Below, piece by piece: positions 48,208 through 59,824 of a stretch of DNA of 64,000 bases (position 1 is the first letter of the stretch; every line of letters begins with the position of its first letter). The translations under genes and the position numbers were made by a program. Below the pieces are notes generated by a model that saw only the letters and a program-made list of their open reading frames with translations, was not told where the DNA came from and searched no databases. This stretch comes from Hydrogenophaga aromaticivorans (lineage in GTDB: Bacteria > Pseudomonadota > Gammaproteobacteria > Burkholderiales > Burkholderiaceae_C): the NCBI RefSeq assembly GCF_013387465.1, contig NZ_VYGV01000016.1:182872-246871 (forward strand), written 5' to 3'.

Positions 48208-48900
48208 TCAGGGGCTGAGGGTGGTGCCGAGCTTCTGGCTCAGGACCTGGGCCGCTTCATCCCATGAAACGGCGACCCCGATTGTAGAAAGGTCCACCGT
48301 CTGCAGGCCAGCATACCCACAAGGGTTGATGCGCCAGTAGGGCTGCAGGTCCATGTCGACGTTGAGCGCAACGCCGTGGTAGGTGCAATGACGGCTGACC
48401 TTGATGCCCAGTGCGGCGATCTTGCCCAGGCCGGTGAAATCGGGATCGGCGGCGGGTTGGCCCTCCACCTTTCTTTGTGGCCGTTGCGGCAGCAGGGCGT
48501 GACTGAACGGGTCGTCCAGCCGCACGTAGATTCCGGGCGCACCGCCAACACGATGACCGGTCACGCCGAAGTGGATCAGCGTGCGGATCACCGCCTCTTC
48601 GATGCGGTAGACGTATTCCTTGACGAAGTAGCCAGCGCGTTGCAGGTCGATCAGCGGGTAGACCACCACCTGGCCCGGGCCGTGGTAAGTCACCTGGCCG
48701 CCGCGGTTGGTCTTGACCACCGGGATGTTGCCCGGCGACAGCAGGTGGTCGTCCTTGCCGGCAATGCCTTGCGTGAACACGGGCGGGTGCTCGCAGACCC
48801 AGAGCTCGTCGGGCGTCTCGGCGGTACGTGCCTCGGTGAACGCCACCATGGCGTCGTAGGTGGGGGCGTAGTCCACCCGGCCGAGGTTGCGAATCTGCAT
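48208..48900 (-). CDS. lipB: Octanoyl-[acyl-carrier-protein]-protein N-octanoyltransferase
   Basis: 230 aa. [20 protein letters not shown] and the catalytic Lys in GKIAALGIK and Cys in INPCGYAGL are the LipB active-site set. It moves octanoate from ACP to lipoyl domains before LipA acts. A short insertion (about residues 125-150, [19 protein letters not shown]) lengthens a surface loop compared with E. coli LipB. Two bp separate it from ybeD and 27 bp from lipA. Confidence 0.97.
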   Translation of the reverse strand: MQIRNLGRVDYAPTYDAMVAFTEARTAETPDELWVCEHPPVFTQGIAGKDDHLLSPGNIPVVKTNRGGQVTYHGPGQVVVYPLIDLQRAGYFVKEYVYRIEEAVIRTLIHFGVTGHRVGGAPGIYVRLDDPFSHALLPQRPQRKVEGQPAADPDFTGLGKIAALGIKVSRHCTYHGVALNVDMDLQPYWRINPCGYAGLQTVDLSTIGVAVSWDEAAQVLSQKLGTTLSP

Positions 48901-48902
48901 GC

Positions 48903-49187
48903 TCAGAGGACGATCTTGACCATCGGGTGCGTGGTCAGCGTGCGGTACAGCTCGTCGAGCTGTTCGCGGCTGGTCACATACACCGACAGCGTCAGACCCA
49001 TGTAGTTGCCGGCCTTGCTCGGGCGCAGCTCGATGGTCGAGGCGTCGAAGCTGGCGTCGAAGGCCTTGGCCACATGGGTCATGGCCGTGACGTAGCCGTC
49101 CACATTGGCCCCCATCACCTTGATGGGAAAGTGGCAGGGGTATTCGATGAGCGATTGCTCGGGCGGGATTTCGCGGGGCTGGTCCAT
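48903..49187 (-). CDS. ybeD: DUF493 family protein YbeD
   Basis: 94 aa from ATG 49187, with GGAGCACCCC just upstream. The [11 protein letters not shown] start and the [22 protein letters not shown] block with HPMVKIVL at the end match DUF493. The fold is an ACT/ferredoxin-like regulatory domain of unknown ligand. YbeD is conserved next to lipB in many proteobacteria, as here. It is separated from the aminotransferase gene by only 10 bp. Confidence 0.92.
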   Translation of the reverse strand: MDQPREIPPEQSLIEYPCHFPIKVMGANVDGYVTAMTHVAKAFDASFDASTIELRPSKAGNYMGLTLSVYVTSREQLDELYRTLTTHPMVKIVL

Positions 49188-49197
49188 GGGGTGCTCC

Positions 49198-50121
49198 TTA
49201 AACCGATTGGCTGGCCTTCGCCTGCTGGTAGGCGGCATACAGACGGGTGTAGATCGGACCTGGGCGACCACGCGCGGCGCCGTGGCCCACCGGCTGGTCG
49301 TCCAGGGTGGTGATGGGCAGGACTTCCTTGGTGGCGGACGACAACATCAGTTCGTCGGCATCCAGCACCTCGGCGCGGGTGATGCGCCGCAATTCAAACG
49401 GGATGCCCTGCGCCTGGCACATTTCTTCAATCAGGCCGAAGCGTATGCCTTCGAGCAACAGGTGGTCTTTGGGCGGACCCATCACCACACCGTTCTTCAC
49501 CACCCACACGTTGCTGGATGACGCCTCGCTGAGGTGGCCGTCACGAAACATCACCGTCTCGGCCGCACCCACGTCGGCGCTGATCTGGCGAGCCATCACC
49601 GCGGCGAGCAGGCTGGTGGTCTTGATGTGGGCCATTTTCCAGCGGAAATCGTCGGCGCTCACACAGCGCGCACCCTGTTCGCGCTGGGCTGGCGTGGCTT
49701 GCTTCATCTCGCTGACCATCACAAACACGGTGGGGCGCAGGCCGGGCACCATCACGTGGTCGCGCGGCGCCACGCCACGCGTGATCTGGATGTAGACCAA
49801 TTGATTGGGCGCCCCGGTGGACGCCACCAGCGCGTCGATCAGGCGCCGGGCGAGCGCCAGCCATTCGGCATGAGTGTGCGGGTTGTGAATGCGCAATGCG
49901 CCGAGCGAACGGTCCAGCCGCGCCATGTGTTGCTCGAAGCGAAAAATGCGGCCACCGTAGGCGGGCAACACCTCGTAGACCCCATCGCCAAAAATGAAGC
50001 CGCGGTCCAGAACGCTGACCTTGGCGTCGCACAACCGGAGGTACTCGCCGTTCAGGTGGCACAGCGATTCAGGCAGGGGAGGTGGGAAGTCGGGTGTGGT
50101 GCCCGGCATCGGGATGTTCAT
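49198..50121 (-). CDS. D-amino acid aminotransferase (class IV PLP)
   Basis: 307 aa. The DRGFIFGDGVYE motif and the PLP lysine, Lys167 in HIKTTSLLA, with E in EASSSNVW and the SSATKEVLPI end, place it in the DAAT/branched-chain aminotransferase-like fold family. It transfers amino groups between D-amino acids and 2-oxoacids, giving D-Ala and D-Glu for peptidoglycan. Its place upstream of ybeD-lipB-lipA is common in Burkholderiales. A 4-amino-4-deoxychorismate lyase role is a less likely alternative. Confidence 0.93.
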   Translation of the reverse strand: MNIPMPGTTPDFPPPLPESLCHLNGEYLRLCDAKVSVLDRGFIFGDGVYEVLPAYGGRIFRFEQHMARLDRSLGALRIHNPHTHAEWLALARRLIDALVASTGAPNQLVYIQITRGVAPRDHVMVPGLRPTVFVMVSEMKQATPAQREQGARCVSADDFRWKMAHIKTTSLLAAVMARQISADVGAAETVMFRDGHLSEASSSNVWVVKNGVVMGPPKDHLLLEGIRFGLIEEMCQAQGIPFELRRITRAEVLDADELMLSSATKEVLPITTLDDQPVGHGAARGRPGPIYTRLYAAYQQAKASQSV

Positions 50122-50175
50122 GCCGAGGAATTATCCGTCGCTGCTGGCGCACGCACTCTCTCGCTCACAGACACC

Positions 50176-50206
50176 TTGACGAGAGGATGGGGTTTCTACG
50201 TATAAT
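50176..50206 (+). promoter_or_regulatory. Promoter of the ATP synthase operon
   Basis: TTGACG at 50176-50181 and a perfect TATAAT at 50201-50206, spaced 19 bp (longer than the 17-bp ideal). The start would lie near 50213, 43 nt before atpI. It faces away from the aminotransferase gene on the other strand. Confidence 0.7.
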
Positions 50207-50255
50207 CAACGGCTGTGCCAAATCGCATACCTTTGTAACCTGTCAGTAATTTGCC

Positions 50256-50756
50256 ATGTCGACAATACCGCCGGTGGGGTCGACTTCGCGAACCTCTGAT
50301 GCTTGGGAAGATGGGGCGGTTGAACCCGAGTTCAAGGCCCTCACGCACGAAGAAGCGTTGCAGTGGCGGCGCAGCCAGCCCGCGTTGTCGGCCTGGCGCG
50401 TGGTTGGTGTGCAAGTGCTGGTGGGGCTGTTGGCCGGAGCTCTGGGGTGGTTGTTCACCCGTTCGGTTCCGGTGGCTTCTTCGGTGTTGTACGGCGCAGC
50501 TTCGGTGGTGATCCCGACAGCCTTGATGGCCTGGGGTATGACGTCGAGTGCTTTGTCCCGTCGATCGGCGGGGCATGTGATCTCGATGTTCATGAGTTTT
50601 GTTTTGTGGGAGGGGGTCAAGATTCTGTTGACGGTGGCCATGTTGTGGTCGGCGCCCAGAATCGTTCCCGACCTGAACTGGCTGGCCCTCGTGGCGGGCC
50701 TGGTGCTTGTGTTGAAGGTGTACTGGTTTGGATTCTGGATCCAGACCCGTCGTTGA
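50256..50756 (+). CDS. atpI: ATP synthase subunit I (AtpI)
   Basis: 166 aa. A charged N-terminal segment of about 45 residues precedes four membrane spans (VVGVQVLVGLLAGALGWLF, YGAASVVIPTALMAWG, FMSFVLWEGVKILLTVAML, WLALVAGLVLVLKVYWFG). AtpI helps assemble the c ring and is not part of the final enzyme. First gene of the operon; atpB starts 28 bp later. Confidence 0.9.
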   Translation: MSTIPPVGSTSRTSDAWEDGAVEPEFKALTHEEALQWRRSQPALSAWRVVGVQVLVGLLAGALGWLFTRSVPVASSVLYGAASVVIPTALMAWGMTSSALSRRSAGHVISMFMSFVLWEGVKILLTVAMLWSAPRIVPDLNWLALVAGLVLVLKVYWFGFWIQTRR

Positions 50757-50784
50757 ATAAATCGGTTGATGGACGCAAACAAAC

Positions 50785-51669
50785 ATGGCTGCTGAAGGTA
50801 ACGCAATCACCCCGGGTGAATACATCCGGCACCACCTGGTTCACTTGAACAACTCGGGTGAAAAGCAGCAATCCATTGTGGATTTTTCGATCATCAACCT
50901 GGACTCCGTGGTGTTCAGCGTGGTGCTCGGCGCCTTTGTGTGTTTCCTGCTCTGGCGCGCTGCGCGCAAGGCTTCGTCCGGTACGCCGGGCCGCTTTCAG
51001 GCTGCCGTGGAAATGCTGGTTGAGATGGTGGATGGCCAGGCCAAGTCGGTGATCCACAACGCCAAGAGCCGCAAGCTGGTGGCTCCCCTGGCGCTGACGG
51101 TGTTCGTCTGGATTTTCATGATGAACTTCATGGACATGCTGCCGGTCGACCTGCTGCCGCGCCTCTGGGCTGAGTACTACTCGGCTACCGGCCATGATCC
51201 GCACCACGCCTATCTGCGCGTGGTGCCCACCGCCGACCTGTCGACCACGCTGGGCCTGTCGATCTCGGTGCTGCTGCTTTGCCTGTTCTACAACATCAAG
51301 ATCAAGGGTCTCGGCGGCTGGTCGCACGAGCTGGTGACGGCCCCTTTCGGCACCAGCAAAAACCCGATCGCGGCCCTGCTGCTGGGCGTGGTGAATTTTT
51401 CTATGCAAATGATCGAGTTCGTGGCCAAGACGGTTTCACACGGCATGCGGTTGTTTGGCAACATGTTCGCGGGTGAGCTGGTGTTCATGCTGATTGCGTT
51501 GCTGGGTGGTTTTGCCGCCTTCTCGCTCAGCGGTGGACTGTTCTTCATCGGACATGTGATCGCAGGCACGGTGTGGACCATCTTCCATATTTTGATCATC
51601 ACCTTGCAGGCGTTCATTTTCATGATGCTGGCCCTGATTTACCTCGGGCAGGCGCATGACGCTCACTAA
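50785..51669 (+). CDS. atpB: F1Fo ATP synthase subunit a
   Basis: 294 aa. Membrane protein with the essential Arg in [36 protein letters not shown] ends the protein. It forms the proton half-channels against the c ring. Sequence is conventional for proton-driven enzymes. A 77-bp gap to atpE contains T-rich leader sequence only. Confidence 0.98.
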   Translation: MAAEGNAITPGEYIRHHLVHLNNSGEKQQSIVDFSIINLDSVVFSVVLGAFVCFLLWRAARKASSGTPGRFQAAVEMLVEMVDGQAKSVIHNAKSRKLVAPLALTVFVWIFMMNFMDMLPVDLLPRLWAEYYSATGHDPHHAYLRVVPTADLSTTLGLSISVLLLCLFYNIKIKGLGGWSHELVTAPFGTSKNPIAALLLGVVNFSMQMIEFVAKTVSHGMRLFGNMFAGELVFMLIALLGGFAAFSLSGGLFFIGHVIAGTVWTIFHILIITLQAFIFMMLALIYLGQAHDAH

Positions 51670-51719
51670 GCGGCGCGGTTTTCCCGTTCGCTGAGTTTTC
51701 TCTCTCCCTTTCTCTTTAA

Positions 51720-51995
<276 letters not shown>

Positions 51996-52000
51996 TGGTT

Positions 52001-52077
52001 CTTGCTGCCGTGCGCGGCGGCCAGAGGTGACCGGGCTCTGAGCCCGGTCGCACCAGCGCCGTCCATGCCGCAGCAAG
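52001..52077 (+). promoter_or_regulatory. Large palindromic hairpin between atpE and atpF
   Basis: CTTGCTGC (52001-52008) pairs with GCAGCAAG (52070-52077), and inside it GACCGGGC/GCCCGGTC (52029-52036 and 52042-52049) makes a strong stem with a 5-nt loop. No T-run follows. It begins 6 nt after the atpE stop, where a stable 3' end would favour atpE mRNA over the downstream genes, matching the need for many c subunits (inference). Confidence 0.7.
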
Positions 52078-52116
52078 CGCGTCTACTCCCTTGTCAACAC
52101 ACAGAAAGGCGTTGCG

Positions 52117-52587
52117 ATGAATATCAATGCAACCCTCTTCGCGCAGGCCGTCGTTTTTGCGATCCTGGTGTGGTTCACGATGACCTTCGTGTGGCCACCC
52201 ATCGCCAAAGCCCTTGACGAGCGTGCGTTGAAGATTTCCGAAGGCCTGGCCTCGGCTGAAAAAGCCAAGTCCGAGCTCGCTGTCGCCAACAAGCGCGTGG
52301 AAGAAGAGTTGAGCCAATCGCGCAACGAGTCCGCCATCCGTCTGGCCGATGCCGAGCGCCGTGCACAGACCGTGATCGAAGAGGCCAAGGCGCGTGCGAC
52401 CGAAGAAGCCGCCAAGATCGTGGCCGCGGCTCACCAGGAAGCACAGGCTCAGGTCGTCAAAGCCCGTGAGGCGCTGCGCGAAGAAGTGGCTTCCCTGGCT
52501 GTCAAAGGTGCCGAGCAGATCCTCAAGCGCGAAGTCAACGCCGGTGTTCACGCCGAGTTGCTGGGCCGCCTGAAGACCGAACTCTGA
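52117..52587 (+). CDS. atpF: F1Fo ATP synthase subunit b
   Basis: 156 aa. One N-terminal membrane span ([21 protein letters not shown]) is followed by a long charged alpha-helical stalk. Dimerises as the peripheral stalk and binds delta. It lies between atpE (after the hairpin) and atpH. Confidence 0.97.
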   Translation: MNINATLFAQAVVFAILVWFTMTFVWPPIAKALDERALKISEGLASAEKAKSELAVANKRVEEELSQSRNESAIRLADAERRAQTVIEEAKARATEEAAKIVAAAHQEAQAQVVKAREALREEVASLAVKGAEQILKREVNAGVHAELLGRLKTEL

Positions 52588-52633
52588 TCCCGCGATCCTC
52601 CACGCTTCCCCAGCAGGCATCCACAGGTAGACC

Positions 52634-53164
52634 ATGGCCGAAATCGCAACCATCGCCCGTCCTTACGCGGACGCGCTGTTCAAAGCCGCTGGCGCAGATG
52701 CCGCCGGCACCGCTGTCTGGCTTGATGAGCTGGCAGCCATCGCCAGCAACGAGCAGTTGCGCCAGTTCGCCGACAGCCCCAAGGCTTCCAGCGAGCAGGT
52801 GTTCGGTGTCATCACCGGCGTGCTCAAAGCCGGCTTGTCCACGCCGGCGCAGAATTTTCTGCGCATCGTGATCGAGAACGGTCGTCTGGCCGCTTTGCCC
52901 GAAATCGCCGAGCAGTTCCGTGCGTTGAAAAACGCCCAGCAAGGCAGTTCCGACGCTGTGGTCCACAGCGCCTTCGAGATGGACAGCGCTGCGCTGGCCG
53001 ATCTTTCAGGTGTGCTGGAAAAACGCTTTGGACGCAAGCTCAACCTGAAGGTTGAGCTCCAGCCCGACCTGATCGGTGGCGTTCGCGTGGTGGTGGGTGA
53101 CGAGGTGCTCGACACCTCGGTCAAAGCCCGCCTGGAACAAATGAAAGTTGCGCTAACGGCTTGA
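52634..53164 (+). CDS. atpH: F1Fo ATP synthase subunit delta
   Basis: 176 aa. The [15 protein letters not shown] start and [26 protein letters not shown] end are typical of delta. It links the peripheral stalk to the top of the alpha3beta3 head. 46 bp after atpF and 60 bp before atpA. Confidence 0.97.
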   Translation: MAEIATIARPYADALFKAAGADAAGTAVWLDELAAIASNEQLRQFADSPKASSEQVFGVITGVLKAGLSTPAQNFLRIVIENGRLAALPEIAEQFRALKNAQQGSSDAVVHSAFEMDSAALADLSGVLEKRFGRKLNLKVELQPDLIGGVRVVVGDEVLDTSVKARLEQMKVALTA

Positions 53165-53224
53165 AGCCCGTTGGTCGAATCCCGGGCGCGCCCTCATCCC
53201 ATTTAACGAAAGAAGGAAAGAGTC

Positions 53225-54781
53225 ATGCAACTCAATCCCGCCGAAATCTCTGAACTGATCAAGTCCCGCATCGAGGGTCTGGGCGCATCGAGTGATGTGC
53301 GCAACCAGGGCACCGTGGTGTCGGTGACCGACGGTATCGTCCGCGTGCACGGCCTGTCCGATGTGATGCAGGGCGAAATGCTGGAATTCCCGGCCAACAA
53401 GGATGGCGTGCCCTCCTTCGGCCTGGCCCTGAACCTCGAGCGCGACTCTGTCGGCGCCGTGATTCTGGGTGAATACGAACACATCTCCGAAGGCGAGACC
53501 GTCAAGTGCACGGGCCGCATTCTGGAAGTGCCGGTCGGCCCCGAGCTGATCGGCCGCGTGGTCAACGCCCTGGGCGCTCCGATCGACGGCAAAGGCCCGA
53601 TCAACGCCAAGATGACCGACGTGATCGAAAAGGTCGCCCCGGGTGTGATCGCCCGTAAATCGGTGGACCAGCCGGTGCAGACCGGTCTGAAGTCGATCGA
53701 CTCGATGGTGCCAGTCGGCCGTGGCCAGCGCGAGTTGATCATCGGCGACCGCCAGACCGGCAAGACCGCCGTGGCCATCGACGCCATCATCAACCAGAAG
53801 GGTCAGAACATGACCTGCGTTTACGTCGCGATTGGCCAGAAGGCCTCGTCGATCAAGAACGTGGTGCGAGCCCTGGAGCAGGCCGGCGCGATGGAGTACA
53901 CCATCGTCGTGGCCGCTTCGGCCTCTGAATCCGCTGCCATGCAATACCTGTCGGCCTACTCCGGCTGCACCATGGGCGAATATTTCCGCGACCGTGGCCA
54001 GGACGCCCTGATCGTTTATGACGATCTGTCCAAGCAGGCCGTGGCCTACCGCCAGGTCTCGCTGCTGCTGCGCCGCCCGCCAGGCCGCGAAGCCTACCCC
54101 GGCGACGTGTTCTATCTGCACAGCCGTCTGCTTGAGCGCGCCGCTCGCGTCAACGCCGACTACGTCGAAGCCTTCACCAAGGGTGAAGTCAAGGGCCAGA
54201 CCGGCTCGCTGACCGCGCTGCCCATCATCGAAACGCAAGCCGGTGACGTGTCCGCTTTCGTGCCAACCAACGTGATCTCGATCACCGACGGCCAGATCTT
54301 CCTGGAAACCAGCCTGTTCAACGCCGGTATCCGCCCCGCCATCAACGCCGGTATCTCGGTGTCGCGCGTCGGTGGTGCGGCCCAGACCAAGCTGATCAAG
54401 AGTCTGTCCGGCGGTATCCGTACCGACCTGGCCCAGTACCGCGAGCTGGCTGCGTTCGCGCAGTTTGCTTCCGACCTGGACGAAGCCACCCGAAAGCAGC
54501 TGGACCGCGGTGCCCGCGTGACCGAACTTCTGAAGCAGGCCCAGTACAGCCCGCAGTCCATCGCCTTGATGGCCTCCACGCTGTTCGCCGTGAACAAGGG
54601 CTACCTCGATGACATCGAGATCAAGCAGGTCCTGCCCTTCGAAGCCGGCATGCACGCCCACTTGAAGGACAAGTACGCGGCCCTGCTGGCCAAGCTGGAA
54701 AACGACAAGGCCATGGACAAGGATGCTGAAGCCCAGCTGGCCGCCGCCATTGCCGAGTTCAAGAAAACCGGCACGTACTGA
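53225..54781 (+). CDS. atpA: F1Fo ATP synthase subunit alpha
   Basis: 518 aa. Walker A GDRQTGKT, the [17 protein letters not shown] block and [17 protein letters not shown] are diagnostic. Regulatory, non-catalytic nucleotide-binding subunit. AAGGAAAG precedes the ATG. A reading frame of 591 codons on the opposite strand is a shadow of this gene. Confidence 0.99.
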   Translation: MQLNPAEISELIKSRIEGLGASSDVRNQGTVVSVTDGIVRVHGLSDVMQGEMLEFPANKDGVPSFGLALNLERDSVGAVILGEYEHISEGETVKCTGRILEVPVGPELIGRVVNALGAPIDGKGPINAKMTDVIEKVAPGVIARKSVDQPVQTGLKSIDSMVPVGRGQRELIIGDRQTGKTAVAIDAIINQKGQNMTCVYVAIGQKASSIKNVVRALEQAGAMEYTIVVAASASESAAMQYLSAYSGCTMGEYFRDRGQDALIVYDDLSKQAVAYRQVSLLLRRPPGREAYPGDVFYLHSRLLERAARVNADYVEAFTKGEVKGQTGSLTALPIIETQAGDVSAFVPTNVISITDGQIFLETSLFNAGIRPAINAGISVSRVGGAAQTKLIKSLSGGIRTDLAQYRELAAFAQFASDLDEATRKQLDRGARVTELLKQAQYSPQSIALMASTLFAVNKGYLDDIEIKQVLPFEAGMHAHLKDKYAALLAKLENDKAMDKDAEAQLAAAIAEFKKTGTY

Positions 54782-54812
54782 ACCGGCCCATTGACCCGAT
54801 AAAGGAGCAGCA

Positions 54813-55679
54813 ATGGCAGCAGGCAAGGAAATACGCGGCAAGATCAAATCGGTGGAGAACACCAAGAAGATCACCAAAGCCATGGAGATGGTCGCCGCCT
54901 CCAAAATGCGCAAGGCGCAGGACCGCATGCGTGCGGCCCGGCCTTACGCGGAAAAGGTGCGCCAGATCACCGGCAACCTGAGCCGCGCTAACCCCGAGTA
55001 CACGCACGCCTTCATGAAGGTCAACGATGCCAAAACCGCCGGTTTTGTCGTTGTGACGACCGACAAAGGCCTGTGCGGCGGCATGAACACCAACGTGCTG
55101 CGGGCCCTGACGACCCAGCTCAAGGATCTGCAGGCCAAGGGCATCGGCGCCGAGGCCGTGGCCATTGGCAACAAGGGTCTCGGTTTCCTCAACCGCATCA
55201 ACGCCAAGGTGGTGTCCAGCGCAACCGGACTGGGCGACACGCCCCATCTGGACAAGCTGATCGGCCCCGTGAAGTCGCTGCTCGATGCGTACACCGAAGG
55301 CCGCATCAACGCGGTCTACCTGTGCTACACCCGGTTCATCAACACGATGAAGCAGGAAGCCGTGACCGAGCAGTTGCTGCCGTTGAACGCAGGCACCTTG
55401 CAGGATGGCGCGGGCGGACGCGACTGGGATTACATCTACGAACCCGACGCACCCGCGGTGATTGACGAGCTGCTGCTGCGCTATGTGGAAGCCCAGGTCT
55501 ACCAGGCCGTGGCCGAAAACATGGCCTCCGAGCAGTCGGCACGCATGGTGGCCATGAAGGCCGCCACCGACAACGCCGGCAGCGTCATCGGCGAACTCAA
55601 GCTGGTCTACAACAAGACCCGCCAGGCCGCGATCACGAAAGAACTTTCGGAAATCGTCGCCGGCGCCGCAGCGGTCTGA
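54813..55679 (+). CDS. atpG: F1Fo ATP synthase subunit gamma
   Basis: 288 aa. The [32 protein letters not shown] start and C-terminal [22 protein letters not shown] helices form the central rotor shaft. AAAGGAG at 54801-54807 precedes the ATG. Confidence 0.98.
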   Translation: MAAGKEIRGKIKSVENTKKITKAMEMVAASKMRKAQDRMRAARPYAEKVRQITGNLSRANPEYTHAFMKVNDAKTAGFVVVTTDKGLCGGMNTNVLRALTTQLKDLQAKGIGAEAVAIGNKGLGFLNRINAKVVSSATGLGDTPHLDKLIGPVKSLLDAYTEGRINAVYLCYTRFINTMKQEAVTEQLLPLNAGTLQDGAGGRDWDYIYEPDAPAVIDELLLRYVEAQVYQAVAENMASEQSARMVAMKAATDNAGSVIGELKLVYNKTRQAAITKELSEIVAGAAAV

Positions 55680-55711
55680 AGCAGCCGTTCAACAGAATCC
55701 AGAGAATTTAA

Positions 55712-57130
<1,419 letters not shown>

Positions 57131-57169
57131 AGCGGCGCCTCGGGGCGTCTGGCGTTGTTGCCGTGCTCA

Positions 57170-57186
57170 CCGTACCTTTAGTACGG
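57170..57186. repeat. Small palindrome CCGTAC-N5-GTACGG between atpD and atpC
   Basis: A perfect 6-bp stem with the CTTTA loop sits in a GC-rich region whose ends both read GGCGCC (near 57134 and 57195). I recall CGTAC-GTACG palindromes as recurring intergenic elements in Comamonadaceae. Only this copy was noticed in the window. Confidence 0.5.
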
Positions 57187-57253
57187 CAGTGCGCGGCGCC
57201 TAGCCAGCCACCCCGCTGCTTGCTTTCCACTCACCTTTTAAACTGGAGTATCT

Positions 57254-57670
57254 ATGAGCACCATCCACGTTGATGTGGTCAGCGCCGAAGAGTCGATCTT
57301 CTCGGGTGAGGCCAAGTTCGTGGCCCTGCCGGGCGAAGCGGGTGAACTGGGCATCCTGCCCGGCCACATTCCGCTGATCACCCGCATCAAGCCCGGTGCC
57401 GTGCGCATCGAGAAGGCCGATGGCGGCGAAGAGTTCGTGTTTGTGGCGGGTGGCATTCTGGAAGTGCAACCCAACTGCATCACCGTGTTGTCCGATACCG
57501 CCATCCGCGGCAAGGACCTGGACGAAGCCAAGGCCAGCGATGCGCGCAAGCAGGCCGAAGAAGCCGTCAAGAACGCCAAGAGCGATATCGACCTGGCCAA
57601 GGCCACGTCCGAACTCGCGGTCATGGCCGCGCAGATTGCAGCGCTGCGCAAGTACCGCCAGAAAAAGTAA
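57254..57670 (+). CDS. atpC: F1Fo ATP synthase subunit epsilon
   Basis: 138 aa. The N-terminal beta sandwich ([36 protein letters not shown]) is followed by a C-terminal helix hairpin. Epsilon inhibits ATP hydrolysis. Last gene of the operon; a terminator follows 25 bp after its stop. Confidence 0.97.
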   Translation: MSTIHVDVVSAEESIFSGEAKFVALPGEAGELGILPGHIPLITRIKPGAVRIEKADGGEEFVFVAGGILEVQPNCITVLSDTAIRGKDLDEAKASDARKQAEEAVKNAKSDIDLAKATSELAVMAAQIAALRKYRQKK

Positions 57671-57695
57671 GACGCCTTGCGCGTTGGCTCCAGAG

Positions 57696-57723
57696 AGACC
57701 GGTCATTGGCCGGTCTTTTTTTT
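57696..57723 (+). terminator. Rho-independent terminator of the ATP synthase operon
   Basis: A 7-bp stem AGACCGG/CCGGTCT with the loop TCATTGG and a run of eight T. Confidence 0.93.
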
Positions 57724-57791
57724 GCCGATTGTTGGTGCGCGCCCGCACAATACAAGCATCTTGTCGAACCACTTCAACCCTCACCGCTGCC

Positions 57792-58364
57792 ATGTCGTCG
57801 ATTTTTGAAAACCCGGACCTGGCACCGGAGGAAGTGGCGGCGCGCCTGCTGGTCACCGCATCTGCGCTGGACGACCTGACTTTGGCGGACGCCATGAAGG
57901 TCGTGGTGTACATGCGACCCAAGCGCATCAAGTCCGGAACGGTGTTCATCCAGGAAGGCGAAGTCCGTCAGAACGACTACATGTTGCTGGTGCTCGAAGG
58001 CGATATCGCCGTGGAGAATGCCCTGCCCGGTCTCAACGAGAGCATGGTGGTCAACATCATGGGTCCAGGACATCTGATCGGCGAAATGGGTGTGCTGGAT
58101 GGCGCGCCCCGCTCCGCCACCTGCACCGCCACCACCGACATCTACGCGGCGGTCCTCTCCCGAACTGCACTCATGCGACTGCTCAAGGACGAGCCGCGGG
58201 TCGGTGCGCGCCTGCTGCTGGCGATATCCAAGCGCATGGCCGACCGCTTGCGTGAGACCACCCGCAAGCTCAAGACCTTTGCACAGATGAACAAGGCCTT
58301 GCAGCAGGAGTTGCAGGTGGTCATGAACAACCGCACCGGACTCGAGGCCCAGAAACGCAGGTAG
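57792..58364 (+). CDS. Cyclic-nucleotide-binding domain protein without DNA-binding domain
   Basis: 190 aa from ATG 57792. Residues about 35-150 form a Crp-like cyclic nucleotide-binding beta barrel: GTVFIQEGEVRQNDYMLLVLEGDIAVE, GPGHLIGEMGVLDGAPRSATCTATTD with the phosphate-binding RSA. The remaining 40 residues are a helix with a coiled-coil look (RKLKTFAQMNKALQQELQVV), and no HTH. It could be a nucleotide sensor acting by protein contacts. It follows the atp terminator, so is separately expressed. A promoter was not identified. Confidence 0.86.
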   Translation: MSSIFENPDLAPEEVAARLLVTASALDDLTLADAMKVVVYMRPKRIKSGTVFIQEGEVRQNDYMLLVLEGDIAVENALPGLNESMVVNIMGPGHLIGEMGVLDGAPRSATCTATTDIYAAVLSRTALMRLLKDEPRVGARLLLAISKRMADRLRETTRKLKTFAQMNKALQQELQVVMNNRTGLEAQKRR

Positions 58365-58391
58365 GTATGCCGACCGACGGACCAGCCGGCG

Positions 58392-58919
58392 TCAGGCGCG
58401 CACGACGCTGTTGCTCAGCTGGTTGGGGCGCCAGGTCTCGGACGTGGCAGGGAAGTGCTCCACCAGCAGCGCCGAAACCTCCTCCAGCGCCTGCGTCAGG
58501 CCATCTTCAACTTCACCCCGGTGCAGGCGGGCACCGAGCCGGTCCACAATGGCCTGCCACTGCGCCTGATCCACCCGTTGCGCGAGGGCCCGGTCGGCGA
58601 CGAATTCGATCGCGTGCTCGGCCAGCAGCAGGTAGATCAAGACGCCGTTGTTGTGTTCGGTGTCCCAGACGCCCATGCGGCCAAACCAGCTCACCGCGCG
58701 TTCGCGCACCAGGGCCTTGATCGACCGGTCCGGCTGCAGGCGCCACAGGTAGGACAACGGCAGCGCCGCTTCAACGCACAAACGCACTTCACCGGTGTGT
58801 CGAGCTTCGCTGGCGCCCACCCGCTGGGCCAGGCGCTCGGCCATGTCGTCGGGCACCGCGCGGCGGGTGTCCGAGGCGTCGAGCCAGCGGTGTTTGAGGA
58901 TGCGCAGCCATTTGTTCAT
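58392..58919 (-). CDS. TPM domain protein, second copy
   Basis: 175 aa from ATG 58919. A TPM_phosphatase-type fold without signal peptide or C-terminal anchor: HTGEVRLCVEAALPLSYLWR, RERAVSWFGRMGVWDTEHNNGVLIYLLLAEHAIEFVADRAL. It is the last gene of a three-gene unit with the Gly-rich TPM gene and lemA, starting 5 bp after the Gly-rich TPM stop. TPM domains have phosphatase-like activity in plants (TLP18.3), but their bacterial role is unsettled. Confidence 0.9.
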   Translation of the reverse strand: MNKWLRILKHRWLDASDTRRAVPDDMAERLAQRVGASEARHTGEVRLCVEAALPLSYLWRLQPDRSIKALVRERAVSWFGRMGVWDTEHNNGVLIYLLLAEHAIEFVADRALAQRVDQAQWQAIVDRLGARLHRGEVEDGLTQALEEVSALLVEHFPATSETWRPNQLSNSVVRA

Positions 58920-58924
58920 CTTGC

Positions 58925-59824
58925 TCACCAGTCTCCGGACGCACCGCCACCGCCAAAATCGCCCCCGCCGCCCGAGCCAAATCCGCCACCGCCACCGAAC
59001 CCACCCCCACCGCCGAAACCGCCGCCGCCCCATCCGCCGTGGTGTCCACCCCGGGAGCTGCGCCCCGAAGTGGCCGACGTGGGCAGAAACTGGATGAACA
59101 ATGCCGCCAGCATCCCGAGCAGGCCGGCGCCGATGGCGATCCAGGCTACCGAGGTGATGACCCAGGCCAGTCCGCCCGCTGCGCCGCCGGTCAACAGGGT
59201 GCCGAGCTTGTTGCCAAAGATGCCGCGCAAGACCCCCGAGGCGATCGGCACAGCGAACACCAGGAAGATCAGCATGTCCATCCACTCGAAGTCATTCACC
59301 GAGGTGGGCGCGGCCTGTGGCAGCGGGAGTTCCTCATCCGCGATGCGCGCCAGGATCTGGTCCACGCCGGCCTGGATGCCGCCCGCGTAGTCGCCTTGGC
59401 GGAAGGCGGGCGTGACCGCCTGATCGATGATGCGGCGCGCGATCAGATCGGGGATCGCGCCTTCCAGTGTCTTGGCGGTCGCGATGCGCAGGCGGCGGTC
59501 GTTCTTGGCGATGACGAACAAGACCCCGTCGCCCACGTCCTTGCGCCCGAGCTTCCAGGCATCGCCCAGGCGCTGGGTGTAGTCGGCAATGTCTTCCGGA
59601 GCCGTGGTCGCCACCATCAGCACCACGACCTGCGAGCCGCGGCTCTTCTCGAACGCCTCCAGTCGGGCTTCGAGAGTGGCGAGGCTACCGGCATCCAGCG
59701 TGCCGGTCTGGTCCATCACCCGCGCTCGCAACTCGGGCAGCGGCTGCAGGCCTTGGGCCCAGGCCACCGCGCCCAGCAGCCAGAAGACCGCCGCCAGCAG
59801 CGGGCGATGCCAGCGCACGGTCAT
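58925..59824 (-). CDS. Exported TPM domain protein with Gly-rich tail (YgcG-like)
   Basis: 299 aa from ATG 59824. A signal peptide (AVFWLLGAVAWAQG), then a TPM domain at about 25-165 (ARVMDQTGTLDAGSLATLEARL, SRGSQVVVLMVATTAPEDI, RRLRIATAKTLEGAIPD), one or two membrane spans at about 190-245, and a Gly-rich C-terminal tail (repeats of GGGGF). This is the YgcG/LemA-partner layout. Its start overlaps the lemA stop by 4 bp (ATGA), so translation is coupled. Confidence 0.93.
   Translation of the reverse strand: MTVRWHRPLLAAVFWLLGAVAWAQGLQPLPELRARVMDQTGTLDAGSLATLEARLEAFEKSRGSQVVVLMVATTAPEDIADYTQRLGDAWKLGRKDVGDGVLFVIAKNDRRLRIATAKTLEGAIPDLIARRIIDQAVTPAFRQGDYAGGIQAGVDQILARIADEELPLPQAAPTSVNDFEWMDMLIFLVFAVPIASGVLRGIFGNKLGTLLTGGAAGGLAWVITSVAWIAIGAGLLGMLAALFIQFLPTSATSGRSSRGGHHGGWGGGGFGGGGGFGGGGGFGSGGGGDFGGGGASGDW

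Noticed and set aside
53153..54928. A 591-codon minus-strand frame over atpA
   Set aside because: Same artefact: antisense shadow of a highly conserved gene, with no recognisable protein features.
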